A stretch of DNA of 64,000 bases from Paracoccaceae bacterium (GTDB lineage Bacteria > Pseudomonadota > Alphaproteobacteria > Rhodobacterales > Rhodobacteraceae): NCBI GenBank assembly GCA_028284605.1, contig JANQRL010000032.1, positions 62,001 to 126,000 on the forward strand. The letters run 5' to 3'. Both the position numbers and the translations under genes were made by a program. The notes below the pieces were generated by a model. The model searched no databases. It worked only from the letters and a program-made list of their open reading frames with translations, and was not told the DNA's origin. Numbering within the stretch: the first letter of the stretch is position 1; each line of letters opens with the position of its first letter. Below, piece by piece: positions 18,039 through 26,885 of the stretch.

Positions 18039-19361
18039 CTAGATCCGCGGCTTGACCTGAAGAAGCGGCATCACATCGGACATTTCGGGCCCCCGGTCAC
18101 GACCCGTCACCGCACGCCGGAGCGGCATGAAAAGCGCACGGCCCGTGCGGCCGGTCGCCTCTTTCACGGCACTGGTCCAGGTGCTCCAGGTCTCTGGCCC
18201 GTAGGGCGGATCTCCGAGCAGCGTCAGGGCCTTGGCGACGAAGTCCTCGTCCTCTTCGGCGACCTTCGCGTGACCGCCCTCGTAGAACAGGTGCCACCAC
18301 TCGGCCATATCGTCGAGGGTCTCGATATTGTCGCGCACCGCGATCCAGAACGCTTCGCCCAGCGCCTCCGGCACGCCCAGTTCGAGGACCTTCTCGCGGA
18401 CCTCGTCGTAGGGCCGGGCGGCGAGCCAGCGATGGGTCAGCGGCACCAGGTCGTCACTGTCGAATTTGGTGGGCGCCGCGCCGAACGAAGACAGGTCGAA
18501 CCCCGCGACAATCTCCGCGACACTGTCGCGCAGTTCCACAGGGTCGGAGGAGCCAAGCCGCGCCATCAGGCTCAGCACCGCCATCGGCGCGATGCCCCGG
18601 CCGCGCAGGTCACGGAGCGCCAAGGTGCCGAGGCGCTTGGACAGCGCCTCCCCCTGCGGCCCGGTCAGCAGCGAATGGTGCGCGAAGCGCGGCACCGCGC
18701 CGTCCAGGGCCTCGATGATCTGAATTTGCGTCGCTGTATTCGTCACGTGATCGGACCCGCGCACCACATCCGTCACCGCCATCTCGGTATCGTCGACCAC
18801 CGAGGCCAGGGTGTAGAGCACCTGCCCGTCGCCCCGGATCAGCACCGGATCGGAAACCGAGGCGGCATCGATGGATTGCGGGCCGAGGATACCGTCCTCC
18901 CATTCGATGCGCGTGCGGTCGAGAAGGAACCGCCAATGACCGCTGCGGCCCTCGGCGCGGTAGGCCGCCTTCTGCTCCTCGCTCAGGTCCAGCGCGGCGC
19001 GGTCATAGACCGGCGGCTTGCCCATATTGAGCTGCTTCTTGCGCTTCAGGTCGAGTTCCGTGGGCGTCTCGAAACACTCGTAGAGCCGGCCCAGCCCGAT
19101 CAGCCGGTCCTTGGCCGCCGCATAGCGGTCGAGCCTTTCGGACTGCTTCTCCTCCCGGTCCCAGGTCAGGCCAAGCCAGGTCAGGTCCTCGCGGATCGCG
19201 TCGGCATAAGCCTCCGTCGAGCGCTCCGGATCGGTATCGTCGATGCGCAGGATGAAGGTCCCGCCCGCGGCCCGGGCGATGGCGTAGTTGAAGAGCGCGG
19301 CGCGCAGGTTGCCGATATGCAGATAGCCCGTGGGCGACGGGGCGAAACGGGTGGTGGTCAT
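18039..19361 (-). CDS. gltX: glutamyl-tRNA synthetase (second, GltX2-type copy)
   Basis: This class I aminoacyl-tRNA synthetase is 440 residues, at the short end for GluRS. The HIGH-type motif is PTGYLHIGNLRAAL near residue 10, and the KMSKS loop reads ALSKRLG near 243. The internal block LNMGKPPVYDRAAL is typical of the second GluRS of alphaproteobacteria, which may charge a subset of tRNAs (in some lineages tRNA-Gln). Two palindrome elements follow its stop. Confidence 0.93.
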   Translation of the reverse strand: MTTTRFAPSPTGYLHIGNLRAALFNYAIARAAGGTFILRIDDTDPERSTEAYADAIREDLTWLGLTWDREEKQSERLDRYAAAKDRLIGLGRLYECFETPTELDLKRKKQLNMGKPPVYDRAALDLSEEQKAAYRAEGRSGHWRFLLDRTRIEWEDGILGPQSIDAASVSDPVLIRGDGQVLYTLASVVDDTEMAVTDVVRGSDHVTNTATQIQIIEALDGAVPRFAHHSLLTGPQGEALSKRLGTLALRDLRGRGIAPMAVLSLMARLGSSDPVELRDSVAEIVAGFDLSSFGAAPTKFDSDDLVPLTHRWLAARPYDEVREKVLELGVPEALGEAFWIAVRDNIETLDDMAEWWHLFYEGGHAKVAEEDEDFVAKALTLLGDPPYGPETWSTWTSAVKEATGRTGRALFMPLRRAVTGRDRGPEMSDVMPLLQVKPRI

Positions 19362-19423
19362 CGGGGTCTCCTGTCGGCCCCGGGCTCTTTCACAGGCGGC
19401 GGGATTTGTCCATATGAGCGGCC

Positions 19424-19807
19424 ATGTCCGACCCGTCCCTCGAACGCTTTGAGCAGATCGCCCACAATACGGTGGCGCAGTTCCCGGAGGCGTTCCGCGA
19501 TCCGGCCCGGTCGGTGCTGATCCGGGTCGAGGAGTTCATCCCCGACCACCTGCTGGAACCGGGGGAGGACAAATGGGACCTGACCGGACTCTATACCGGC
19601 ATCCCGATGACCGAGAAGAGTTTCTCGGACATCCCCGAAGGCCCCGATACGGTCTGGCTGTTTCGCGCGCCGATCCTCGACGAGCTGTCCGAACGCCCCG
19701 GCGTGACGCTCGAAGAGCTGGTGGCCCATGTCACGATTCACGAATTCGCCCATCATTTCGGCTGGTCCGACGACGATATCGCGGCGGTGGACCGCTGGTG
19801 GGAATAG
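19424..19807 (+). CDS. zincin-like metallopeptidase family protein
   Basis: This is a compact 127-residue cytoplasmic protein with the zinc motif HEFAHHFGWSDDD (HExxHxxG) near residues 105-117. The preceding blocks IRVEEFIPD, DLTGLYTG and VWLFRAPILDE match the small metallopeptidase family once called DUF1025. It starts 62 bp upstream of the gltX start on the opposite strand, so the two are divergent. The physiological substrate is not known. Confidence 0.88.
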   Translation: MSDPSLERFEQIAHNTVAQFPEAFRDPARSVLIRVEEFIPDHLLEPGEDKWDLTGLYTGIPMTEKSFSDIPEGPDTVWLFRAPILDELSERPGVTLEELVAHVTIHEFAHHFGWSDDDIAAVDRWWE

Positions 19808-19890
19808 CCCCGCTTTGGGCCTCCGCGATCCTTGGCAGACACCGCCGGTCCGGGTTCCGGACGCGATCCGACGACCGCCGGGAGGTCGCC

Positions 19891-20418
19891 CTAGCGCGCC
19901 TCGATCCGCGCCAGGCGCACATCCGCGTCGTGATCGCGGCCATAGGCGACGAGGGCGACCGAGGTGATACGCTCCGGCGCCGGGCGCGCCGGCAGCCCGC
20001 GGCCGGAGGCATGGAAGTCAGCCAGAGCGAGATCGATCTCCCGCCAGTCCGGGACGGTGTCGAACCCGGCCTGGTAGTAGTTCCAGGGCCGCCGGGCATC
20101 GGTGGTGCGGATATGCAGGAAGTAGCGCTGACCGTCGCCTCGGACCCGGATGCGAAGGGCTGTCGTATCGGCGGGCAGCGGGCCGGGTAGATCGAGCCGC
20201 GCCTGCACGAAGCCGCCGCCATTGGCCGTCGAGACCGTGCCGGTCAGATGCAGCGCGCCCGCCTCGACCCGGGCCGACCCGGTCGAGACGCCGCCCATCA
20301 CCCGGTCGGTGAAGACGCGCCAGTCGGGGGCACCGCCGTCGGAGAAATCGTCGATCAGCATCGGGTCGGCTCCGGCAGGGGCGGCGCGGAGAAGGGCGAG
20401 GGCGAGCGGTCGGATCAT
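19891..20418 (-). CDS. CIA30 domain protein (complex I assembly factor 30-like)
   Basis: The 175-residue product from ATG 20418 contains the CIA30 landmarks LIDDFSDGG, WRVFTDRVMGGVSTG near the N-terminus, GFVQARLDLPG, and RPWNYYQAGFDTVPDWREI. The fold is a galactose-binding-like beta-sandwich. In mitochondria the family assembles complex I, but bacterial members are uncharacterised. A short weak signal peptide (ALALLRAAPAGADP) suggests export. It lies downstream of prpE on the same strand with a 113-bp gap. Confidence 0.8.
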   Translation of the reverse strand: MIRPLALALLRAAPAGADPMLIDDFSDGGAPDWRVFTDRVMGGVSTGSARVEAGALHLTGTVSTANGGGFVQARLDLPGPLPADTTALRIRVRGDGQRYFLHIRTTDARRPWNYYQAGFDTVPDWREIDLALADFHASGRGLPARPAPERITSVALVAYGRDHDADVRLARIEAR

Positions 20419-20531
20419 TGCGGGGATATGGCGCGTTCCCCGGTTCTGTCGAGCGGCCAGGAGCGCGCCGCTCGCCTGCGGCGTCGCCCCGACCGCCGTG
20501 CCGTGGTTCCCGGACCCGGACTTTGGGCGGG

Positions 20532-22421
20532 TCAGCCGCCGTAGCCCAGCGGCTGCACCGCCGCGCGGATCTCGTCGAGGATCGCCGGATCGTCGATCGT
20601 CGCCGGCATCTTGAACTCCTGACTGTCGCAAATCTTGACCATCGTGGCACGCAGGATCTTGCCGGATCGGGTCTTTGGCAGCCGGTCCACCACGGCCACG
20701 AGCTTGAACGCCGCGACCGGGCCGATCTGGTCGCGCACAAGCGTGATGCAGTCCTGGGTCACCTCCTCCTGGCTCACCACCGCGCCTTTGTTGAGGCAGA
20801 CGAAGCCCATCGGGAGCTGGCCCTTGAGCTGATCGGTCACCCCGATCACCGCGCATTCCGCGACATCCGGGTGAGCGGCGAGGACCTCCTCCATGGCGCC
20901 GGTCGAAAGCCGGTGGCCGGCCACGTTGATGACGTCGTCGGTGCGGGCCATGATGTAGAGGTAGCCGTCCTCGTCGATCATCCCGGCATCGCCGGTCTCG
21001 TAATAGCCGGGGAAGGTGGTCAGGTAGCTCTTCCGGAACCGCTCCTCGGCGTTCCAGAGCGTCGGCAGGGTGCCGGGCGGCAGGGGCAGCTTCACCGCGA
21101 TGGCGCCAAGCTCTCCCCGGGGCAGCGGCTGGCCCGCCTCGTCGAGGATCTGCACGTCATAGCCCGGCATCGGCACCGTGGGGGAGCCGAGCTTCACCGG
21201 CAGCGCCTCAATCCCGGCCGGGTTGCCGGCGATGGTGTAGCCGGTTTCGGTCTGCCACCAATGGTCGTAGACCGGCACGTTCAGCACCCGTTCGGCCCAT
21301 TGGATCGTGTCCGGATCGGCGCGTTCGCCGGCGAGATAGAGGGCGCGAAGGGACGACAGGTCGTAATCCTTGACCAGCTCGCCCGCCGGGTCCTCGCGCT
21401 TGATCGCGCGGAAGGCGGTGGGGGCAGTGAAAAAGCTCGTCACCCTGTGGTCGGAGATCACCCGCCAGAACGTGCCGGCATCGGGGGTGCCCACGGGCTT
21501 ACCCTCGAAGACGATGGTGGTGTTGCCGTGGATCAGCGGTGCGTAGCAGATGTAGGAGTGGCCGACGACCCAGCCGACATCGGAGGCGGCCCAGAAGACC
21601 TCCCCCGGGCTCACGTTGTAGATCGCCTTCATGGTCCAGTTCAGCGCCACAAGATGGCCGGCGGTGGGGCGGACCACCCCCTTCGGCTGGCCGGTCGTAC
21701 CGGAGGTATAGAGGATATAGGCCGGGTGGTTGCCCTCGACCGGGACGCAGTCGGCCTCGGCCACGCCGTATTGGAAGGCATGCCAGTCGACATCGCGGCC
21801 CTCTTCGAGGCGGGCGACCTCCTCTTCGCGCTGGAAGATGACGCAGAAATCGGGCCGGTGCTCGGCCTGATCGAGGGCGCCGTCCAGCAGCGGCTTGTAA
21901 TGCACGATGCGGCCGGGCTCGATCCCGCAGGAGGCGGCGATGATGCATTTCGGTTGCGCGTCGTCGATGCGGACGGCCAGTTCATTGGCCGCGAAGCCGC
22001 CGAACACGACCGAATGGATCGCCCCGAGCCGGGCGCAGGCCAGCATCGCCTCAAGCGCTTCGGGCACCATCGGCATGTAGATGATCACGCGGTCGCCCTT
22101 GCCCACCCCCTTGGCGGCGAGCGCCCCGGCGAGGCGGGCGACGCGGTTTCGAAGCTCGGCATAGGTGATCTTGTGGATCGTGCCGGTGACCGGGCTGTCG
22201 TGGATGATGGCGACCTGGGCGCCGCGGCCGGCCTCGACATGGCGGTCGACCGCGTTCCAGCAGGTGTTCACCCTGCCGTCGGCATACCACTCATAGAGGG
22301 GCGCGTTGCCGTCGAAGAGCGCCTTGGAGGGCGGTTCGACCCAGTCGATGGCCCGCGCTGCGTCCATCCAGTAGCCTTCCGGGTCGGCCTGCCAGGCCGC
22401 GTACACGTCCCTGTAGCTCAT
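20532..22421 (-). CDS. prpE: propionyl-CoA synthetase PrpE
   Basis: This acyl-adenylate-forming enzyme makes propionyl-CoA from propionate, ATP and CoA. At 629 residues it matches PrpE. Visible motifs: the PrpE/Acs N-terminus (YRDVYAAWQADPEGYW), P-loop YILYTSGTTGQPKGV, motif VYDHWWQTETGY, YYETGDAG, and the C-terminal catalytic Lys in KTRSGKILR, which is the usual acetylation site. A sirtuin deacylase, the usual eraser of that mark, is encoded about 1.1 kb away. A perfect 20-bp palindrome lies 107 bp upstream of the start. Confidence 0.95.
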   Translation of the reverse strand: MSYRDVYAAWQADPEGYWMDAARAIDWVEPPSKALFDGNAPLYEWYADGRVNTCWNAVDRHVEAGRGAQVAIIHDSPVTGTIHKITYAELRNRVARLAGALAAKGVGKGDRVIIYMPMVPEALEAMLACARLGAIHSVVFGGFAANELAVRIDDAQPKCIIAASCGIEPGRIVHYKPLLDGALDQAEHRPDFCVIFQREEEVARLEEGRDVDWHAFQYGVAEADCVPVEGNHPAYILYTSGTTGQPKGVVRPTAGHLVALNWTMKAIYNVSPGEVFWAASDVGWVVGHSYICYAPLIHGNTTIVFEGKPVGTPDAGTFWRVISDHRVTSFFTAPTAFRAIKREDPAGELVKDYDLSSLRALYLAGERADPDTIQWAERVLNVPVYDHWWQTETGYTIAGNPAGIEALPVKLGSPTVPMPGYDVQILDEAGQPLPRGELGAIAVKLPLPPGTLPTLWNAEERFRKSYLTTFPGYYETGDAGMIDEDGYLYIMARTDDVINVAGHRLSTGAMEEVLAAHPDVAECAVIGVTDQLKGQLPMGFVCLNKGAVVSQEEVTQDCITLVRDQIGPVAAFKLVAVVDRLPKTRSGKILRATMVKICDSQEFKMPATIDDPAILDEIRAAVQPLGYGG

Positions 22422-22527
22422 GGTGTCCTCCCTCCCGCGTCCATCGGGCCCGCGTCATCTGGATGACCCTGTTACGCGGGCCGGACGGGCCGGGCAAGCG
22501 GACGCATCGTCCCGGGGCGCGCGCTCT

Positions 22528-22547
22528 GGTTTGGCAATTGCCAAACC
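22528..22547. promoter_or_regulatory. 20-bp perfect palindrome upstream of prpE, candidate operator
   Basis: GGTTTGGCAATTGCCAAACC is a perfect inverted repeat, about 107 bp upstream of prpE and 93 bp upstream of the divergent lipoprotein gene. It is not one of the TTCGAA elements. Its position suggests a transcription-factor site; the factor is unknown. Short-chain acyl regulators that bind TTTGCAAA-like sites would be worth comparing. Confidence 0.45.
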
Positions 22548-22640
22548 GGCGCCTCTGACGCATACTTCCCCGCAGGGGCAAGGGCCGCGAGAGATGCCGG
22601 AAAACCGGACGAGCGGCAGGCGGATCGAGGCGGCCGTTTC

Positions 22641-22952
22641 ATGCGTAACTTTTTGATAACAAGTGCAGTTCTGGTTCTGGCCTCCTGCGGCGGAGGCGCC
22701 CCACGCGCCTCCGGCGACATTTCCCGGGCCTGCCTCGCGGCGGACCGTTCGGCGGCAAATTCGCGGCTCTGCTCCTGCGTGCAGGCGGCGGCGGACCAGA
22801 CGCTGCGCCCCGCCGACCGGTCCCGGGTCGCCGGGTTCTTCGAGGACCCCGAGCGCGCCCATGCGATGCGGATCTCCGACACCCCCTCGGCGGAGGCGTT
22901 CTGGGACCGGTTTCAGAATTTCATCGAGACGGCGGAGGCGATCTGCCGCTGA
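22641..22952 (+). CDS. small lipoprotein of the Rhodobacteraceae 'arginine transporter' type
   Basis: The 103-residue product has a lipoprotein signal ending LVLASC with the lipid-carrying Cys at residue 16. The mature part contains RLCSCVQAAADQTL, then RVAGFFEDPERAHAMR and a C-terminal AFWDRFQNF. Homologues in this family of bacteria are often labelled arginine transporter, but the sequence shows no transport domain, so that label should not be trusted. The last 32 bp overlap the convergent phosphatase gene. Confidence 0.8.
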   Translation: MRNFLITSAVLVLASCGGGAPRASGDISRACLAADRSAANSRLCSCVQAAADQTLRPADRSRVAGFFEDPERAHAMRISDTPSAEAFWDRFQNFIETAEAICR

Positions 22953-23373
22953 GGGCTGTCAGAAGACCGTCCAGGCAGGTCTCGATCAGGTCGAGGCAAC
23001 CCTCGAAATCCCGCGTGTAATAGGGATCGGGCACGTCGCCGCCGGGGCCGTACTCCGCGAAGAGTCGGATTTCGGCCCCGTTGCCCGGTGGGCGGAGCCG
23101 CTCCAGATCGGCGAGATTGGCGCGATCCATTGCGAGGATGAGATCGAACCGGTCGAAATCGGCCGCTGTGACCTGGCGGGCACGCAGATCGGACATGGCG
23201 ATGCCGCGGCCGGAGGCGGCGACCTGCATCTGCGGATAGGGCGGCTTGCCGATATGCCAGCCGGCGGTCCCGGCACTGTCGAAGGCGGCGTTCGGCGCCC
23301 TGGCCCGCGCCACCGCCTCGGCGGCGGGGGAGCGGCAGATATTGCCGAGGCAGACGAAGAGGATGGCGGTCAT
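22921..23373 (-). CDS. low-molecular-weight protein tyrosine phosphatase
   Basis: This is a 150-residue cytoplasmic phosphatase. The P-loop VCLGNICRSP (C-x5-R) has its nucleophile at Cys8. The general-acid loop VPDPYY is near the C-terminus (DPYYTRDFEG). Length and motif order match the LMW-PTP family. The longer upstream open frame is antisense to cobB and was discarded. It is divergent from the sirtuin gene, with a palindrome element between them. Confidence 0.94.
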   Translation of the reverse strand: MTAILFVCLGNICRSPAAEAVARARAPNAAFDSAGTAGWHIGKPPYPQMQVAASGRGIAMSDLRARQVTAADFDRFDLILAMDRANLADLERLRPPGNGAEIRLFAEYGPGGDVPDPYYTRDFEGCLDLIETCLDGLLTALSGRSPPPSR

Positions 23374-23433
23374 CTCTGGGCTCCGAACTTGCCCGCAGGA
23401 TGCGCCGGGGCGAACGGGTGGTTCAAGGGCGGC

Positions 23434-23475
23434 AAATCGCTTCGAAGCGATTTCAAAGGGTTTTCGAAAACCCTT
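23434..23475. repeat. paired TTCGAA palindrome, copy 3 (divergent promoter gap)
   Basis: AAATCGCTTCGAAGCGATTT at 23434-23453 is followed two bases later by AAGGGTTTTCGAAAACCCTT at 23456-23475. The gap separates two genes that are transcribed away from each other, starting at 23373 and 23548. The element therefore sits upstream of both genes and not at any 3' end. Confidence 0.9.
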
Positions 23476-23547
23476 ACCCCGCCCGGGGGGCTCTCCTCTT
23501 GCCTGCCCGGCACCGCCGGGTGACGGTGGGCATCGAAAGGGAACGCC

Positions 23548-24228
23548 ATGAACATCGTGATCCTGACCGGCGCGGGGATTTCCGCCGAAAGCGGCCTCGG
23601 CACGTTCCGCGACGAGGGCGGGCTCTGGGCGCAGCACCGGATCGAGGATGTGGCGACGCCCGAGGCCTTCGCCCGAGACCCGGCTCTTGTGCAGGGGTTC
23701 TACAACATGCGCCGGGCGGAGGCCGCGACCGTGGCGCCCAATGCCGCCCATCATGCGATTGCCGAGTTGCAGCGCGACGGGCGGCACGAGGTGCTTCTGG
23801 TGACGCAAAACGTCGATGGGCTCCATGGCGCGGCGGGATCGGAGGTCCTGCATATACACGGGCGGCTCGATCGGGCGCTCTGTGCCGCCTGCGGGCATCG
23901 CTGGCCGGCGCCGATGGAGATGCGGGTGGGCGAGCGCTGTCCGAATTGCGGCGCCGGGGCGGGGCGGCCGGATGTGGTGTGGTTCGGGGAGATCCCCCAT
24001 GGGCTCGACGAGATCGACCGGACGCTGAGTGCGGCCGATCTTTTCGCCGCGATCGGCACCAGCGGCGAGGTTTATCCCGCCGCCGGTTTCGTCGAGATGG
24101 CCCGGGCGGTGGGCGCCCGGACCGTGGAGCTTAACCTTGCGCCGAGCCGGCCCGGGCGGTTCGACGAGGTGCGGCAGGGCCCCGCCACCGAGACCGTGCC
24201 GGCCTGGGTGGCGGAGCTTCTGGCCTGA
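23548..24228 (+). CDS. cobB: NAD-dependent protein deacylase, sirtuin CobB class
   Basis: The 226-residue sirtuin has NAD-binding GAGISAESGLGTFRD at residues 8-22, TQNVDGLH near 90 and the catalytic His in LHIHGRLD. The zinc knot is formed by CAAC and CPNC, and GTSGEVYPAAGF lies in the Rossmann half. Sirtuins remove acyl marks from lysines, and acyl-CoA synthetases such as PrpE are classical targets. The gene ends eight bases before a palindrome element. Confidence 0.95.
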   Translation: MNIVILTGAGISAESGLGTFRDEGGLWAQHRIEDVATPEAFARDPALVQGFYNMRRAEAATVAPNAAHHAIAELQRDGRHEVLLVTQNVDGLHGAAGSEVLHIHGRLDRALCAACGHRWPAPMEMRVGERCPNCGAGAGRPDVVWFGEIPHGLDEIDRTLSAADLFAAIGTSGEVYPAAGFVEMARAVGARTVELNLAPSRPGRFDEVRQGPATETVPAWVAELLA

Positions 24229-24235
24229 GCCGGGC

Positions 24236-24277
24236 AAGGGCTTTCGAAAGCCCTTTCAAATCGCTTCGAAGCGATTT
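24236..24277. repeat. paired TTCGAA palindrome, copy 4
   Basis: AAGGGCTTTCGAAAGCCCTT at 24236-24255 and AAATCGCTTCGAAGCGATTT at 24258-24277 lie in the 61-bp gap between convergent genes. The AAATCGC half is identical to the half in copy 3, but the order of the two halves is reversed. Confidence 0.9.
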
Positions 24278-24289
24278 CGCCCGCTCAGA

Positions 24290-24796
24290 TCAGCCGCCCG
24301 AGCCGTGGTCGTGGGACCCGTGATCGTGCGACCCGTGGTCGTGGCCGCCATGACCCGCGGGCATCCGCTCGAGATCGACGACCACGTCGATGGTCACCTC
24401 GCCGGCCTCCTGGAACACCAGGGTGAGTGGGAAGATATCGCCCTGTTCCATCGGCTGAGTGAGCCCGAGAAACATCACATGATGCCCGCCGCGCTCCATG
24501 AGGATTTCGCCGTCGGTGGGTAGTTCGAAGCCGTCCTCGACCTCGACCATCCGCATCACGCCGTTTTGATCTTCGAGATGGGTGTGCAGTTCGACACGCT
24601 CGGAAATCTCGGCGGTGGCGCTCATCAGCCGGTCGTCGGGGCCACCATGATTGTGGATGACCATGAAGGCCGCGCCCGATTCGGAAATCATCGTCGAGGC
24701 GCGGGCATAGGCGTCGTGAATCTCGATTTCCGCGAGCGCGGGGGGGACGAGGGCGGCGACGGCCAGAGCGGCGCCGAAAAGGGTCTTGGGAGCCAT
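24290..24796 (-). CDS. periplasmic copper chaperone PCu(A)C with His-rich tail
   Basis: The 168-residue protein has a signal peptide (about residues 1-22, cleaved after ALA). The PCu(A)C fold follows, with metal ligands in HTHLEDQNGVMRM and GGHHVMFLGL, matching the H/M-x10-M-x21-HxM pattern. PCu(A)C hands Cu(I) to the CuA site of cytochrome oxidase. The end is a (G)HDHGS repeat with several His, an added metal-binding tail. The downstream neighbour toward the upstream side is a small secreted Cys protein. Confidence 0.9.
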   Translation of the reverse strand: MAPKTLFGAALAVAALVPPALAEIEIHDAYARASTMISESGAAFMVIHNHGGPDDRLMSATAEISERVELHTHLEDQNGVMRMVEVEDGFELPTDGEILMERGGHHVMFLGLTQPMEQGDIFPLTLVFQEAGEVTIDVVVDLERMPAGHGGHDHGSHDHGSHDHGSGG

Positions 24797-24835
24797 CTGT
24801 GCTCTCCTGTCTGAAAGATGAGTAGAGGGGTCGGA

Positions 24836-25183
24836 TCAGACAGTGAGAGGCGGGCCCCGGGCCATGGGCCGCTCCGCCATACGGGCGGAAAGCACAGGCG
24901 GTTCAGGGAGTTGCGCCGCAGAGGCCGGACGCGGGACCGGGGCGCAATCGGCCTTGGCCGGGATCAGGGCGGTGGCCAGGACCTTGGCGCAATCCGGGCA
25001 GAAATGGCCCGGCTCGGTCGGGTTACCCTCGGCGTCGAGATGGATGGTGACGAGACCGGCACCGGTGCAGATCACCATCTGGCCCGTGGCCGCGGCTTGC
25101 CCCTGGGCAAGTGCGGCGTGCTGCGAGGTCAGGGCGACCAGCAGCGCGAGCGTCAGACCGACAAGGGATCGGATCAGGGCCAT
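24836..25183 (-). CDS. small secreted DUF2946-like protein
   Basis: This is a 115-residue protein with a signal peptide (residues 1-26, LALLVALTSQHAALAQ). The mature part has MVICTGAGLVTIHLDAEGNP and HFCPDCAKVL, so three Cys in a metal-site-like arrangement (C, CxxC). The CTG-G block and CPDC match DUF2946, which is often found beside copper-handling genes. It lies 39 bp upstream of the copper chaperone on the same strand, so joint transcription and a copper-related role are likely. Confidence 0.7.
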   Translation of the reverse strand: MALIRSLVGLTLALLVALTSQHAALAQGQAAATGQMVICTGAGLVTIHLDAEGNPTEPGHFCPDCAKVLATALIPAKADCAPVPRPASAAQLPEPPVLSARMAERPMARGPPLTV

Positions 25184-25279
25184 GCCGGAAGATCTAGCGG
25201 GCGGCGCGCGAAAGGAAAAGACGTCCGGCAGCGACCGGGCGCCGCGCCTGCCTCCGGCTCAGCGCGCATTTCAGGCGTT

Positions 25280-25567
25280 TCAGGCGGCGGCCTGGGCCTT
25301 GGCGATCTCTTTCTTGACCTTCAGCGCGGCCGGGGACAGGTCGGTGTCCTTGGCCTTCGCCATGAAGGCGTCGAGCCCGCCGCGATGGTCGACGGTGCGC
25401 AAAGCGGCGGAGGAGATGCGGAACTTGAAGCTGCGGCCGAGCACGTCGGAGGCGAGCGTCACGTCCTGAAGGTTGGGCAGGAACCGGCGCTTGGTCTTGT
25501 TGTTGGCGTGGCTCACATTGTTGCCGGTCATCGGCCCCTTTCCGGTTAGTTCGCAGCGGCGCGACAT
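25280..25567 (-). CDS. rpmB: 50S ribosomal protein L28
   Basis: The 95-residue product starts [20 protein letters not shown], the L28 N-terminus, followed by [13 protein letters not shown] and [19 protein letters not shown]. It lacks the second zinc-binding Cys pair, as alphaproteobacterial L28 proteins often do. It is monocistronic here, with a terminator-like hairpin of the upstream gene in front of it. Confidence 0.97.
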   Translation of the reverse strand: MSRRCELTGKGPMTGNNVSHANNKTKRRFLPNLQDVTLASDVLGRSFKFRISSAALRTVDHRGGLDAFMAKAKDTDLSPAALKVKKEIAKAQAAA

Positions 25568-25621
25568 CTGGCTCTTCCTTGCTCTCTCTGGGGCCTCGGG
25601 CCTCTAGGCCGGGCCGCCGGG

Positions 25622-25657
25622 TCAAACGACAAAGCCCTGCGCCGGGCAGGGCCTGAA
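25622..25657 (-). terminator. probable intrinsic terminator of meaB
   Basis: On the minus strand GCCCTGC, a five-base loop and GCAGGGC (25652-25634) form a 7-bp GC stem. It is followed by TTTGTCGTTT. It lies about 40 bases past the meaB stop and upstream of rpmB. Confidence 0.6.
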
Positions 25658-25694
25658 TTCGGTTCCGGCGGGGTAAGAGGAGTCTGGGGGCCTG

Positions 25695-26705
25695 TCAACC
25701 CCGTTTGCGGGCCGGCGGGCGGCCTCGGCTGCCCTGAAAGAGCGGGACCAGCGCCGCGGCGGCGCCCTCCGCCGGGGTCATCTTGCCCTCGGCCACATCG
25801 GCCTCCAGATCGGCCAGACGGGCGGCGAGCGCAGGGTCGCCCGAGAGTTGCGCCATCAGACCCTGGCGGACCTCTTCGTGGAACCAGTAGCGCGCCTGGG
25901 CGGTGCGGATCGCGTCCCAATGGCCTTGCGTGCGGCGCCACTCGGCGAGGGCCTGCATCTCGGCCCAGGCAGCCTCGAGCCCGGCACCGTCGAGCGCCGA
26001 CACGGTAAGCGCCTTGGGGATGCCCTCGGGGTCTCGGGGGCGCTTGCGCAACAGGCGAAGCGCGACGGTGTAATCGGCTTGGGTACGGTTCGCGGTGGTC
26101 TTCAGCGCGCCATCGGCCTTGTTGACCAGGATCAGGTCGCAGGTCTCCATGATGCCGCGCTTGACGCCCTGGAGTTCGTCGCCGCCGGCGGGGGCGAGAA
26201 GCAGGACGAAGAGGTCGGACATCTCGGCCACCTGGGTCTCGGACTGGCCGACGCCGACGGTCTCGATCAGCACCACGTCGAAACCCGCCGCCTCGCAGAG
26301 CGCGACGGCCTCGCGGGAGCGGCGGGCGACACCGCCGAGCTGGCTCTGGGCCGGGGAGGGACGGATGAAGGCGTTCGGATCGCGGGAGAGGCGCTCCATC
26401 CTTGTCTTGTCGCCGAGGATCGAGCCGCCGGAGCGGGCCGAGGACGGATCGACGGCGAGGACCGCGACACGCTTGCCCTGGCCGGTGAGCATCAGCCCGA
26501 ACGCCTCGATGAAGGTGGACTTGCCGACCCCGGGCGTGCCGGAGAGGCCGATGCGGAGCGCCTGGCGGTCGGGACCCAGTTCCGCAAGCAGCGCCGTGGC
26601 CTCGGCGCGATGATCGGCACGACGGCTCTCGATCAGGGTGATCGCGCGCGCGAGCGCCCGGCGGTCCCCCGCCCTGATCCGTGCTGCCAGGTCCTTGATG
26701 GCCAC
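25695..26705 (-). CDS. meaB: methylmalonyl-CoA mutase-associated GTPase MeaB (ArgK family)
   Basis: This is a G3E-family P-loop GTPase that protects and reactivates B12-dependent methylmalonyl-CoA mutase. Walker [11 protein letters not shown] is at residues 55-64, and DPSS, the KTRM switch, ETVGVGQSE and NKAD follow in order. The C-terminal part is the dimerisation arm. The start is inferred as GTG 26705 ([16 protein letters not shown]). The upstream frame runs through the palindrome elements and was rejected. With prpE in the same window it fits propionate use through methylmalonyl-CoA. Confidence 0.92.
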   Translation of the reverse strand: MAIKDLAARIRAGDRRALARAITLIESRRADHRAEATALLAELGPDRQALRIGLSGTPGVGKSTFIEAFGLMLTGQGKRVAVLAVDPSSARSGGSILGDKTRMERLSRDPNAFIRPSPAQSQLGGVARRSREAVALCEAAGFDVVLIETVGVGQSETQVAEMSDLFVLLLAPAGGDELQGVKRGIMETCDLILVNKADGALKTTANRTQADYTVALRLLRKRPRDPEGIPKALTVSALDGAGLEAAWAEMQALAEWRRTQGHWDAIRTAQARYWFHEEVRQGLMAQLSGDPALAARLADLEADVAEGKMTPAEGAAAALVPLFQGSRGRPPARKRG

Positions 26706-26786
26706 GTGCCCCGCCTTTCCGATGACCCGTTGTCTTCCGGGTCGGGGGGCTTGTCCAGAGAGGGGCGCGACGGAGGCCGGCGGGGA

Positions 26787-26827
26787 AGGGCTTTCGAAAG
26801 CCCTAGCAAATCGCTTCGAAGCGATTT
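26787..26827. repeat. paired TTCGAA palindrome, copy 5a (divergent promoter gap)
   Basis: AGGGCTTTCGAAAGCCCT (26787-26804) and AAATCGCTTCGAAGCGATTT (26808-26827) are three bases apart. The genes on both sides start away from this gap, at 26705 and 26995. Confidence 0.9.
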
Positions 26828-26885
26828 CGACCGGCTCCGAAGTCCGTCCGCTCGGGTTTGGTCTGCGGAGGTGGTCGTTTGACGC

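Noticed and set aside
22641-22952. Arginine transporter label for the small lipoprotein
   Set aside because: The sequence is a 103-residue lipoprotein without any transport domain. The label is a commonly copied annotation for this family.
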